A stretch of 64,000 bases of DNA from Promerops cafer (lineage: Eukaryota; Chordata; Aves; Passeriformes; Nectariniidae). Below, piece by piece: positions 38,500 through 50,600 of this stretch (the first letter of the stretch is position 1; every line of letters starts with the position of its first letter). The notes beneath the pieces are model-generated. The model was not told the DNA's origin and did no database searches. It worked only from the letters and a program-made list of their open reading frames with translations. The translations under genes were made by a program, and so were the position numbers. The stretch covers positions 1,195,029 to 1,259,028 of the forward strand of contig VZSE01002468.1 of assembly GCA_013398275.1 (NCBI GenBank), read 5' to 3'.

Positions 38500-38565
38500 A
38501 TGATGTCTTTGGTGTGACTGTGTTCTGGAAAGCTGCAAAATAAATTATTTCTGCAAGTTACTTCA
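38500..38565 (+). other. COX17: COX17 3'-UTR exon 3
   Basis: Follows a pyrimidine-rich acceptor (CCTTTCTCTTCTAG) and contains a poly(A) signal at 38,539-38,544. The end coordinate is approximate. Confidence 0.75.
38539..38544 (+). terminator. COX17 poly(A) signal AATAAA
   Basis: Canonical hexamer in the terminal exon. A second AATAAA at 38,691-38,696 could serve as a distal site. Confidence 0.75.
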
Positions 38566-38699
38566 AAGAACAAATATAAACAAAGAATCTATTTATAAAG
38601 AGTCTATAATGATAAGAGTATGCATCACATCTGTAGCTTTTCCACTGCTTGCTTTTGACCACTGCTACAGAAAATATATTTTTTCCTCTTAATAAAAGC

Positions 38700-41600
38700 C
38701 TGAAAATGACCAGTGTTCCTGACTTCTGTTTCTTTTTAAGTAAAGAAATGACAGTGCCCTCCTTACTGAAAACAGCATGCTGCAGGAATGAGAGAATGAG
38801 AAAAGCCTGCTTAATCATTAACTTAGGAACACTGATTACTGTGGTGGTGTGGTTGAACAGAGAGGACTTTGGTGGATTTTCCCACTGATGCAGATCGTGA
38901 AATCATGCTAGTAGCATTGCACTCTTGCAGCTTTTAGCAGTCGTGCTGAAGCTTGTAGTGCTATTTGTGACAGTAGCTGTAATTATGTTTGCACAAAGGC
39001 GACCACAGTCTTATGAAATGAACTTCCTTAGAGTCAGAACTGTATTTGATTTCCCCATGTTCAAATTCTTCAGACAGTATTTGAATACCGTTACCCGAGC
39101 TTCATTCTTTATCATGAAAAATTACGTACTTCCCGTCTCAAACTCACTTGAGCCAGTAATTCTTCAAGGGGAAGGAAGCAGAGGAGTGCTCCCTGTCACT
39201 GCAAGTGACTTCTATGTACAGGTTACTTACCTGAAAGTAAAGCTTTTTTTTATGCTGAGTTTTTGTGGTGTTGGTCTTGTGCTATGCATGCATGGGCTTT
39301 TGTTTTCTGGCTTCTTTCACTTGTATGAGATGATAGTGGGAGGGTAGTTGTTGCCTTTGATTCCTTCTTACAGTCTAGAGAAACATTAGGTGCAATTTCT
39401 GGTTTGTTACAGGTGGGACTTTTCTGGCTTCATAATATGTAATTGTGCAACCCTAATGTTACTTTTCCTGTGGTGAGTTGACTTTCCTGAAGATGGTATC
39501 TCTAATTACTTTTTCTCCTGATGAGTTTTCTCTTCAGAAACTGAAGAGACAAAATCTGTGCTTTGTCTTGATTTTTCTCCTGGCTTTGATCCTGCTAAAG
39601 GGGTCAGTGCAGTCATGATTTTTTCTCTGCCTGCTGCGCCCTGTGTATCCTGAGCTAGCAGTGGCTTTTGACTGTGAACATGTAGTATGTGACACTTGGT
39701 GCTGCCTCTGCTGAGACTCACAAGTTGCGTGAGGAGAGTTTAGACTCTTCCTCTGGGAATGTTTTCTGAAGGTCCTGTCTTGAGGCTGGAGTTGTGTCCA
39801 CACTGGCTTTCAGCCGCAGAGTAATGATGCAGGTGTGGCTCTGGCAGAAAGCATTCAAAGCTGCCTGTGGCACTGCAGCTGTTTGAGGAGCAGGACGTGG
39901 TGCTCTTCTTGGTGTTTATTATTGTCTCGAGGTAGAAACTTGAATAAGGTCATTTGTTGTTGAACTGTTGTGTGTCAGAGCATGAACTGAAGAGAATGCT
40001 AAAAGGCGGATGAGCACCAGCTTTGTGGTAGCATGGTCTGGGGATACTGTGGAAATGGTGCCACAGAATAGAGCAGGGCAGGGAGTGGCCAAGTAAGAGT
40101 GGAGTGCTGTTTTATCAGGTCAAGAAAAGAAAAAAACATATTCCTGCACAATTTTACACAAATTCTATTCACTTAAGAATTGGGATGTTTAGACTTCCAT
40201 GGGGGTAAAAGCGTGGCAAGTACTTTAGAAAGTTTCTGGAAATGAGTGGGATGCTGATGTACCTGTGTGCAACAGGTACAGAAAGGATACTGGACAACTC
40301 TATACTTAAAGCAACAATGGAAGAACCTTGTAGTAGCATCAAATTCCTTGCTGAGTGGCTTCATTTCTTACTATGGTATTCCTGTGGAGTGGATTCAGGG
40401 CTTCATTCAGGGAGTGGGAGTTCCTGTGTTAATACGTACTGATGGTGTTTGTGACAGACACTGCCCTGCACAGGGCAGTGTGTACCCTGAGGGTGTGAAA
40501 CATGGCAGTAGCAGGACACTTGACTAAACTATAGAGCAGCACAACTACAGTACATGCCATCTTTGAAGCTTTGTAATTCACTGTGAGCTTGTCTGGAGTA
40601 GGCTTGAGACCTTCCCCAGTAGTTGTGAATCAAATGTGTATATTTTGGAGCTGCAGGGTTTATTCGTGTGCAAGTAACAGTTTTGCAGACTAATGCCAGC
40701 AATGCACTACATAATAAATCAAAAAAGAGGTATTTGATTATGCCCTCTCTGACTTCAAACCACCAAGGTCTTAATGTTCTCTGCTCAGGTGATTAAACTA
40801 GTTTTCAGTTTATGGGATTAGTAGTGAACCTGTTGACTTCCTAAGGGATGGGCAAAATAACCAGTCATTCAGCTGCTGTGAGATTTGGGACTGATAATCT
40901 CTGTGTTGTCTGGCTCTCAAGGACAGAGGATTTATTTGCCAAACATAGTGCAGGCTGTACCTACATTGCATCATCACATGCAGCTAAATATTAAGTGCTA
41001 CTGATTAAGTCCATTTTAAGTGGGGAAATCAGTGAAGTGCCTGTTTCCACATTGCCTGTTTCAGTCCTGAAAAGCTTGACATGTCTGTTTTTCTTCTTCA
41101 CAAACACATTTTGTAGTAATGCTTATGTATTTACTTCCAGGGAAGGGTCTTAATGCTGCTCAGGTGTTTTCTATGAACTTGCCATCTTCATTCCAAATCA
41201 TTTTCACACAACAATCGTTTTACCACAACTTTGGTACGTCCCTTTCCCATTGAATCAGTATTGGCTTTTGAACACTCATCTTGGATGAACCAGCATCCCT
41301 GGATGAAGGGCACTTACTCTAATCCAAAGCAAGCCATGAAAATAAAATGTCTCTTTGGTAATATAAAAGGGTTTTTTTACTTCTGCTGGGTGGAAAACTG
41401 AAAGTGCTGTGAGGATGATCTGTATGGCCATGGTACTGTCAAGGGAGAAAGGAAGATCTAGTCTTGGTGGTTCAATCACTTTACAAATCTTTTAGAAATT
41501 TGAGTCTGAAAACACGAAGTTAATCTCTAGTCTGTGCTCAGAGATCTACCTTTTAAAGTGCTCTATCATTCTCTCCACACTGTCACATTGGGACCCAGCA

Positions 41601-43430
41601 GAAAAGTTGTGTAGTTTCTATTGAGGGCTTTGTGCTGTTATTGCTGTGGATTGAAAGCTTCCTGTCTGCCTTTCACAGAGAAGCCCCAACAGGTCGTCCT
41701 CACCCACGGTGCTGGCTTCAGCGTCACTGCAACACCACTATTTATGTTCTGGAAGATGTCAGATGAAGTCATAATGAGTCATTAACACTGTGTTCCAGTT
41801 TATTTTTACTCAGGAATTTACCTAACTGAAGAACAAAATTATTAACTTCCCTTTTATCCACTTTCTTTGGTGTTCCTGCAGAAGGGTTTTGGTAGTATGA
41901 AAAGGTAGGAGAAATTGCAGTGGTGCTTCTCAGGATGCTTCCTCTAATGCAGTTCTACATTTCTACTCATAGCAGTTCAGTTTTGTCTCACAAATCTTAG
42001 GTAAAGTATCTTTCTTCTGAGTGTTCACAGTCTTGATATCCCAACTCCCCATTCTATCAGATGTCAACCTATCTTGGAGAGAAGGCTCCTTACAGATTTT
42101 TTGCAGAGGCCTAAAGGTAGGCAAGTGGTTGTCGGGATCATATAGCGAGTACATGGCAATGGTATGAAAAACAGAACCTGGATCCCAAGATTTTTATGGT
42201 GGTGCTTTAGCTATAAAATCATCTGTCCTGCTTTGCAGAGAAGTTCAAGAGAAAGTTCTTAATTTCCCCATAACTCTTGCAGATGAGTGTTGTTCTGCTT
42301 CAGTAGCCAGGATTTATTTCTTCACTTAGCTAAGGGGCCTCTGAAGACCAGGTTCCCTGTTTTGCTTTATCCTTTCTGAAAGCACCTTTCTGAATCGACT
42401 GTACTCACCCTGTGCTGTGCAAAGCTTAATTTGTCTTCTTTCTTCCCCACGTGTCAACCTGCCAGGATGGCTCTTAGGAGCCATGCAGCTCTGTATTGCA
42501 CATGGCCTCATCATTGCAGGAATAAGATTGTACTGGCCAAGACCACAATGAACTCTTGAAGGTTGCCATAAAGCATTGCTGCAGCCTTGCCCGGGAGTCA
42601 GTGTTATTCCAGAGCATTATTAGTTAGGAGAGGCAATCAGTGTGTCTTTAACTGACTGGTGCCAAAGGGAATGGCATGTTAGGCAGGGCAGCTGCAAGCT
42701 CAGCCTGAAACACGACCACCCTTGAAACCTTATCTCTACCCCACTGACCCATGCAGGCTGACTTCATACTGTGTTGGGAGACCACGTGGGTTGCGTCAAT
42801 GCCTGAAATGTAACTGCATCCTGGCAGTGGGGCAGATCCTGCCTGTGTGACTGATAATGTGTTACTTGAAGCAGGGGAGGAATTGCATTTATGCATTTGT
42901 GTAGCTGACCATGGACGTCTGACCACAAAGGCTCCCTCTTGTGCCTATGTCCTGGGTTACCTGAGTGGGAAGTGTTGGCTGTCCTCTTTGGGCTAAATGA
43001 AGGTTTGGGGCAGGTTCTAAATAGCTATTAAAAACATGAGAATGTGAGATAATGTTTCTCAAGGGTTTTTCCCACAGAGCCTGTAATCCCTCAACTAGGA
43101 TTTCCCCACAAAATGTGCTTCCAAGTGTTACACGCTCACAAAGTTTTTGGCAGGATAGTCTCATCTTCATGATAGATGAAACTGGGTGCCAGAGGCTTGT
43201 TTGCTCTAGTTTTATCCCTTGCATTCACAGTTCTCTGGCTGTGCAAAGCTTTTCCTTGTGCCCCTTCATCTAAAACACCCCACGAGAGGGAGCTCCCTGG
43301 AGTAAGGGGAAGCTGTAATGGACCTGGAAAGTATTAACTGAGAGCCAGCCTCTCTCCTTTTGCTAAGTCCCTGCCACAGTTACGAGCCACAGTGGGAAAA
43401 GGGGGTGACATTTTTCCTTTTCTGTGCTGG
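38700..43430. other. Spacer between COX17 and POPDC2
   Basis: No gene recognised. A long open frame at 38,925-39,347 (+) starts with TTG and has no family signature. The rest looks like unique intergenic DNA. Confidence 0.75.
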
Positions 43431-43489
43431 GTGAAAGTCACTCTCTCGCAGGAGTGCAGAGCGGTGGAGAGCCCGATGTGTGACTGGAG

Positions 43490-43560
43490 CTCGCCACGAT
43501 AAGCTGGTTGTTTTCCCTTCTCCTTTCCCCTCCTCGCGCTGCGCTGGGCTTATCTGGCCG
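43490..43560 (+). promoter_or_regulatory. Paired GATA motifs upstream of POPDC2
   Basis: GATAAG at 43,498-43,503 and its inverse CTTATC at 43,549-43,554 lie about 600 nt before the POPDC2 start codon, in a locally G+C-richer block. POPDC2 is expressed in heart and muscle, where GATA factors act, so a role is plausible but inferred. Confidence 0.35.
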
Positions 43561-44146
43561 CCTGAGTTATGTTAAGTAGCGGGTGCATGCCTGCTCTCTG
43601 TTCTCCTCGCTGCTTTTGCTCCTTGGATTTCAATTCCAAACATGGTTATCCATTTGGGGTCTCTCTCCGTTCCACTGCCAAGAGATACACATTCCACACT
43701 CAACACCAGCTCCCTCTGCTGCTCTCTCACGGTCGCTATTCCATTTGCCGCAACGCAGGCGAGACAGGCAGTGCAAGGAGATCTCTGTCCTGTCTGTGAG
43801 TTTTCCAGCTAATGGCCTCGACTCTTTTTCTGACTGAGCTCTTTTGGCCTCATGTTTGCCAGCTTCTTTTATCACTGTTGTGGCTAAGAAGGGGGCCAGC
43901 CGACACTTTGTGAGCCACAAAGAGGAGAAGCGAACGCTTGTGGAATTTTTCGGGTGCAAAAACATTTGGCAACACTTTTTTAGTATGTTGCTCTGAAGCA
44001 CTGCTGTGGGACCAGACAGTGCTCAAGAGGAAGAGGAGGAGGAACAGCTACCCAGCAGCTCTGGTTTCCAACCTCTGCAGCACCCTTTGTGTATGACAAT
44101 TCATTTTGAGCGCAGGACGGCTGGGGAGGGTGGGGAGTGGGGAAGG

Positions 44147-44637
44147 ATGAGCGCAAACAGCCCCTCTTGGGACCAGGCTGTTCTCCGGCCTCCGGTGTGC
44201 GATGCCTGGAAGGAGATTATGGAGGAAGCAGCCTACCAGCTGGCCAGCTGCATTGTCCTCCTGGGTTACATGGGGGGAAGTGGCATCTTTGGGTCCCTCT
44301 ATATCTTTGGCCTCCTGGCCCCAGGCTACTTCTGCTATGCTCTGTGGGGCTGGCTGAGTGCTTGTGGGCTGGATATCTTCATCTGGAACATGCTGCTGGT
44401 CCTCGCCTGCTTGCTTCAGCTGGCTCACCTGGCTTACCGGCTCCGCAGAAACACCATCCCAGAAGAGTTTGACCTCCTCTACAAGACCATGTACCTGCCC
44501 TTGCAGGTGCCCCTGGAAGTCTACAAAGAAATCGTGAAGTGCTGTGAAGAGCAGGTCCAGTCGCTAGTCAGAGACCAGAATTATGCGGTGGAGGGCAAGA
44601 CGCCCATTGACCGCCTCTCGTTGCTGCTGTCTGGCAG
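44147..44637 (+). CDS. POPDC2: POPDC2 exon 1 coding part (membrane segments)
   Basis: Encodes MSANSPSWDQ through LSLLLSG. Three hydrophobic segments lie at about residues 31-50, 51-70 and 73-93. The conserved EEFDLLYKTMYLPLQVPLEV follows. The donor GGCAG|GTAAAG leaves two bases of an Arg codon. Confidence 0.98.
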
Positions 44638-47600
44638 GTAAAGGCTCCCCCATTTCTGAACGAAGTCTCACAGCAAACCACTGTGGCTTATTGTTTTATT
44701 ATGACCCTCTGTAGAAACTGGGGTGAGGATTGTTTCCTTCCTCTGAAAGGGATCTGAGATATGCATCGGTTTGTTGGGGAAGGGGGAAATTTGCTTTTTG
44801 GGGCATTAGTTTTGTTTCGTTTTTCTAACTTAAGAGTGTTTCAGGGAATGGTTTGGAGACTCGAGCTATGGGCAATGAGGTGGCCAGCTCAGCCTTACCT
44901 GTGATACTTTTGGTGAATCCTTACCCCTTTCTCTGTCATTTTGAAGTGATCTTATTTCTGATGGGAGCAGACTGGCTGTGAGAATGTGTTTCTCAGGGCA
45001 GGAGAGCAGTGTGTCTGGACCTGTGGTCTCTGGGGGTACCAGGCACACCTCTGTGATGTGAAGAGCTGTGTGCTGAGTGTGCTGAGGCCTCAGTTCACCT
45101 GCTCTGCCTGGCCAGCAGTGTTCAGGGAGAAGTTCCTGTTCCCAACACCCCAACCCTCAAGGCTTTGACATTTTTCACTTTAAGCATAATTTCAAAAAAA
45201 GAGAGAGTATTCTCCTGTGGTGGATCCTGCCTAATCAGGTGTCTTTCTTTCCTTGTGCTGTCAAGCATTTGTGATATTCCTTCTTCTGGACCACCAAGGA
45301 GAACCTCAGGGACCTCTAGACAGTCGCACTGGAGATTTGATTGAATGAACTGTGCTGATCAAGTACTGGCATTTGTTCACCTGAGATCCTGTGGCATGCC
45401 TGTAACAGCAGATCCACTTAACGATTTGCAAAATCCAGATGCATGCAAATAGCAATAGTGTTGGCTTCCAGTCTGCTGCTGGGAACTTGGCACTAATGTT
45501 GCATAAGAATGAGAAAGGAAGAAGATCTCTAAATAGGAGCAGTGCTGGGCTGCAGGAGGTGTATCTCACAAGGATTTTCCTTTGGGAATACAAGGCATCA
45601 CCTGGGGCTCCTGTTTTACTGCAGTGGCAAATCCTCTCTGGTGAGGGAGTGTGCAAAGAAGAATGGCTGACCTTCCTGTTTTTTTGGTGTTGGTCCCTTT
45701 TCTAAGATGTGTTAAGAGCACCCTGGGTCCACCAGGATGTTGAATGGCAAAGCACTGGATGGAAATTTGGTATGTGTGTTTCCAGTAGCACTTCCCCTTA
45801 CCAAACATCTCTGGTGAGCAGCTGCCTCTGAAGTTTACTGGACCTGCAAATAATATTGATGGGGAAGAGTCTGTGCTGTCTTGACCCGCACTGGATAATG
45901 TGATGCTACTCTGTGGGCATGAAAGTGCTGCAACAGACAGTAAGATGGTGATGGTGGGTAGTTGTTGGGCTCTCTTTTGCAGTGGGAAGTATGCATCTTG
46001 GCTGGTAAAGGATGCTCCACGGAGATGGGAATGGATTTACATTTCATAGTACCCACTCTATTGCCTTGTAAGGTCCTTGCTGACCCAGCAGAGCATTGCT
46101 GTTAAGGTGCTCTCTCTTAAACTGAGCAAGTGGGGTCTTGGAAATGCAGAATATGCCTGGATCAGGAAATGTGCCTGACCCTTCCAGGCAGTGCTGCCAG
46201 CTGATTAGAAGCCAAAGGTGAACAGAGTCTTTTAACTCCTGAAAGTGAGAATTGCCTTTGTGCATCGTACAACAGGGGTACATGGTGACAGGAAAGCAAG
46301 AGGCCCCAAGTCTGGTGATGCAGAGCTATGAATAGAACTCCAGAGTGCCCTGGCATTGTCCTTGCTTCAGGCCTGTGCAGGTCCTTCTCTATTCCCACAG
46401 CAGAGCTGAGTGCACAGTTGACCTTGACCCTGGCAGGCAATTGTAGCAAAAGTAAGCGAAAGGGAAACTTAGAAGGCCAAGAGAATGTGAGCGGTAATGT
46501 GCAGCAAACTGAGCTCTCAGGGTGATCTGTGAGGAACCATGGGCAGCAGGATTTTGGGGGATCCTGAGTGAAATTACTTCCCAGTACCAAGACTGGGAAT
46601 GCCCTCGTGCAGTCCTGGATACAGGAGGAAGATACAAGTACAAAGAGCCACAGGATGGCCTAGAAGTATCTAGAAAGCAGCTGCAGTCCTGTGGGCTGAG
46701 AAGTCCTAGGCTGAAGTCCTAGGCTGTGGTCCTAGGTTAGGACCAAGCATTGCACCTGTGAGGGCTGTCTTTGTAGCAAGAAACAGAAAAGAGATGGAGT
46801 ATGGGGAAGTGGCAGCAAATAGTTTTCCACAGAGAAAGGAGGGATAGCCTCACCACTAAAGCACCTGCAGCTGTCCCAAGAGACACGTGTGAGTCAAGTA
46901 TTTCTTTCCTCCCTGGTGGGACACACTGCTTGAGCTATCAGGTTTGTGTGACATCTGTTTTGTGGCCTAAGCCTGTCTGCCTCACCTGTCCTCTGCAGGA
47001 TCCGAGTGTGCCAGGACGGACAATTCCTTCACTACGTCTTTCCGTACCAGTTCCTGGACTCTCCAGAATGGGAGTCACTGCGACCCTCTGAGGAAGGAAC
47101 TTTCCAGGTAACCCCAGCTCAACTTCTCTCCTTGGTGCTTTGCTGCATGTCTGAGAAGGCGGTAGAGAGGCCTCATTATGCCATTCAAAACTGACCAGGA
47201 ATACTTTCCTCCCTTCCTGGGGGTTTAGCCAGCACAGGATTGTGTGATCATCTGTTTAACCTTTTTTTCTACCTTGTTCTGAAGACCTCAAGGCACGCTC
47301 CTACTGTCTGCTGATAGCAAGGAGAGTGGAGCATGGTGTTCCTTCCAGTTTATCAGGGGATCGAGGTGTCAGATTGCCATCTCTCTTCCTTTATGGTGTT
47401 CTCTAGTGCCTGTACTGATGCATCTGCCCTGCACACTGCTAGCAGGGTGCATTGTTCTAGCATCAGGATGGCAGCCGTGGCAATATGCAGCAGTGATGTA
47501 AATCCATAAACATCCTGTTCCTCACAGAAGTTTCTGATGGTCATGTGTTTTGGGTTGAGAAGCAGAAAGGATGATTCACACCCGAATATGGATCTTTCTG

Positions 47601-50600
47601 AGCAGAAGGATCTCCTGCTGAGAGGCCAGACCAATTCTCATTTGCAGTGGCTGAAAGGATTTTGGCCTTGCTGTCAACAACCCACAGTGTTTCTTTGTCT
47701 TTCCTTCTAGAGAAGATTACTTAAGCCTACATCCCTCTGTATTTAACACACATCCCAGGATGGCCTGATACCTGTCAGGATGTCAATCCTGATTATGTCA
47801 ATTAGGGCATATGAGGAGGGATTTTGCTAATCCCTGGGGAGCATGGGACGGTCATAAGGGAATGATGCTGTCTCGTGAGGGTAGCCCCAAGCAGACTTGG
47901 TTAAACCAGGGCAGCTCTCCAAATCTGCTTTCCTAGGGTCTGAATTTGCCTCATGTGTGAAAGGGTCATGGTGATTGCTCCTGAAAACAGTGCCATCACT
48001 AGTGATTATGGCTGCAGGAGACAGCTGGCTATGTGACTGTGGCACAGGGCTACAGATTGTGAGCAGAAATAGCGATGTCAGACCAAGGTAATGAAGTAGA
48101 AACAGCATGGCTGTGCTAGGGCTGGTCGCATCTCATGTTTTGCACAGGTCTTCAATCTGGCAGCAGACTGCTGCTAGCTCCTGGGCTGTATTTGCCCAAG
48201 AATCCAGCAGGGAGAGTGATGGCTGCCCAATGCTACGGGCAAGGAAATGGCTGACTGCAATGGCCGGCTGCAGACATGCAACCTGCAAAGACATCCACAG
48301 CATTTTCTGAGCTGATTTCCGTGGAACTGAATGTTCCCAGACCTCCTGAGGGTCTTTATCTGTGGTGCATGAGACAGCTCGGGAGCAGGCTGGTGCCAGG
48401 CTGCACCAACCCTGCCAGGACCATGCCCTAGCACCTCTCCTGCTCTGCAAGACAGGGCTGGTCAGTGAGGTCAGCCGTGCCTGGCATCAGGATGGGGAGA
48501 TAGAGCCCTTGGTAGGGAACCCCACGTGTGCTTACGGAGGAGCATGAAGAAGTAGCAGCTGTGTGAGACCAGCAGTCATCAGGTGTGACTTCACCAGTTC
48601 ATGTGCCCGGAAGGACCTTACTCTTGGTGGCCATGCTTAACCATGGTGATGTGCTGCTTTTGGCAGCTGTTTAACCCACTAGTCCCTCTCACCTGAGTGG
48701 TTAATAAAACTCTGTAACTTATCTCAGCCTTATTCCTAGCAACACAATAATTTGGTTTAAAAAATGCATGTTGGACTCTGGGTCTTTGCTGGAGGAGGGC
48801 ATGGAAGGTTTTTCTTGCCCGAGGTTTTTCTTGCCCCATGGCTCTCTGGATTGAACAATTTCAATTCTGAGCCCACTGAAAAATGGCAGAAGCATGACTT
48901 AGTCTACAAGAATAGCTGGTTTCTTTGAGCTTTCTGCTTTGGTTGTCTGCTTCCCACAGGACAGTTGTGTCCCAGTGCCTGAAGGAGTTTGGTTTCAGGG
49001 CTGGCACTTTCCCCCAGAAGGCTGAATTACAGGCTCTTGCTGATGCTGGAGCACTTGTGTCAGGGAGGATTCAAGAGTGAAATCTGTCTTGCTGTCCTTG
49101 TTTGGTGGCAGGTTTGCTTATTGCATCTCAATCCCTCACAAGAAGGGATCACTTTGGTCACTGTGCCAGAAGGTGGTTAGGAAAATGAGATTCCAGTCAT
49201 TTCAATTTCCGTGTGACCCTTCTTTTTGCTTGCCTGGCCTGGGAAAGTTCTCAGGTTTTATCTCCTATATTTCTTTCATCAGACAGCTGTTTGCAGGGCA
49301 ATGGCATTAAATATCAAACCCAAGGACACACACATGCAGCCAAGCCATGTTCAGCTTCCCAGTGGCCCTCTGCCATGGCGGATGACCAAGGAGACCCCTG
49401 GGCACAGAGTGAAAGGGAGCCCCCGGGATATTTTGGCTCCGGCACTTGTTCACATGCCAGAGTCTCCATTACACTCGGATGTTCTTCTTTGGCCCAGGGC
49501 AGTTTGACCCTTCCCGCATTTCTTGTCTTTATTATTATTGTTATTTATTATAATATACACTTACATACTATATAATGTTTTTGACTGAAATTGTTCTTGT
49601 CCTACACTTAGGGGGAAAAAGTCTCTCTTTACATTGGCAAAACCAGAAGGAAAATGAAACGTTCTCTAGAATCAATCCAATAAACCCTCATGAGTTTTCT
49701 ACATGTACACAAACACAATAAAACCTTTTCATTTCCTCTCTCACTGAGCTGTGCTGCAATGTTCTTCAAGGTCATTCAGCCCTACAGAGTTCAGCAGAAC
49801 TGCTGAGACAGGCTGTCCCTTGGGCACAGGATGACCAGGCAAGCCTTTCAGGTGGCCCTTCCAACACTCAGGGCCTTCTTGGAGCAGGGCCTGTGGGGCT
49901 GTGCAATCCAGCAGCAGAATGGGTCAGTAGCCTCCCCCAGAGCTACTGGCTGGCAACTCAGACTGACTGGGCATGCAAAAATATCCCCCTCTGTAGCAAT
50001 TCTGTGGAGGGATAGGGGTGTCTGTGCTGCCCTGTTCATTTCAGCTACATCCCTCAGATGTCAATAGGGAGCATCATCTGAAAGCAAGAGGGTGAATCGT
50101 AGCTATCCATGTGGCTGGGTTAAATGAGGATGTGCTGCTAATTGCATAGGAAAATGGGGTCTTTGCCTCCTTAGGGAGAGGAAACAGCAGCAGGTAAGGA
50201 TTTATCCAGTCATTCAACCAGGACAATCTGGTTCTCCAGCCCCACCATCTCCAGGGAGAATAGGATTCAAAGGGGCTGGGGGAATTCCCTGGTGTGAAGC
50301 ACATGGCTCCAAGGTGGATGACCCCCGCCCAGGCAGTGGCACTTACTCCACTTGCTCCCTGCCCCACAGGTCACGCTGACAGCCGAGACCGATTGCAGCT
50401 ACATCACCTGGCCGAGGAAGAAGCTGTATCTCCTCCTGAGGAAGGACCGCTACATCGCCCGGCTCTTCTCCTCCCATCTGGGCTATGACATCTCGGAGAA
50501 GCTCTACTCCCTCAACGAGAAGCTCTTCGCCAAGTTTGGCCTTCGCTTCGACATCCGTTTGCCCAGCCTCTACCACGTCCTTGGGCCAGCCTCCTCCGAG

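Noticed and set aside
38925..39347. Hydrophobic 140-codon + strand frame between COX17 and POPDC2
   Set aside because: It starts at TTG rather than ATG, has no recognised domain, and its length is near what chance gives in 64 kb over six frames.
44006..44146. N-terminal extension of POPDC2 from 44,006
   Set aside because: The frame is open but begins at GTG. The family starts at MSANS, and the ATG at 44,147 has the strong context.
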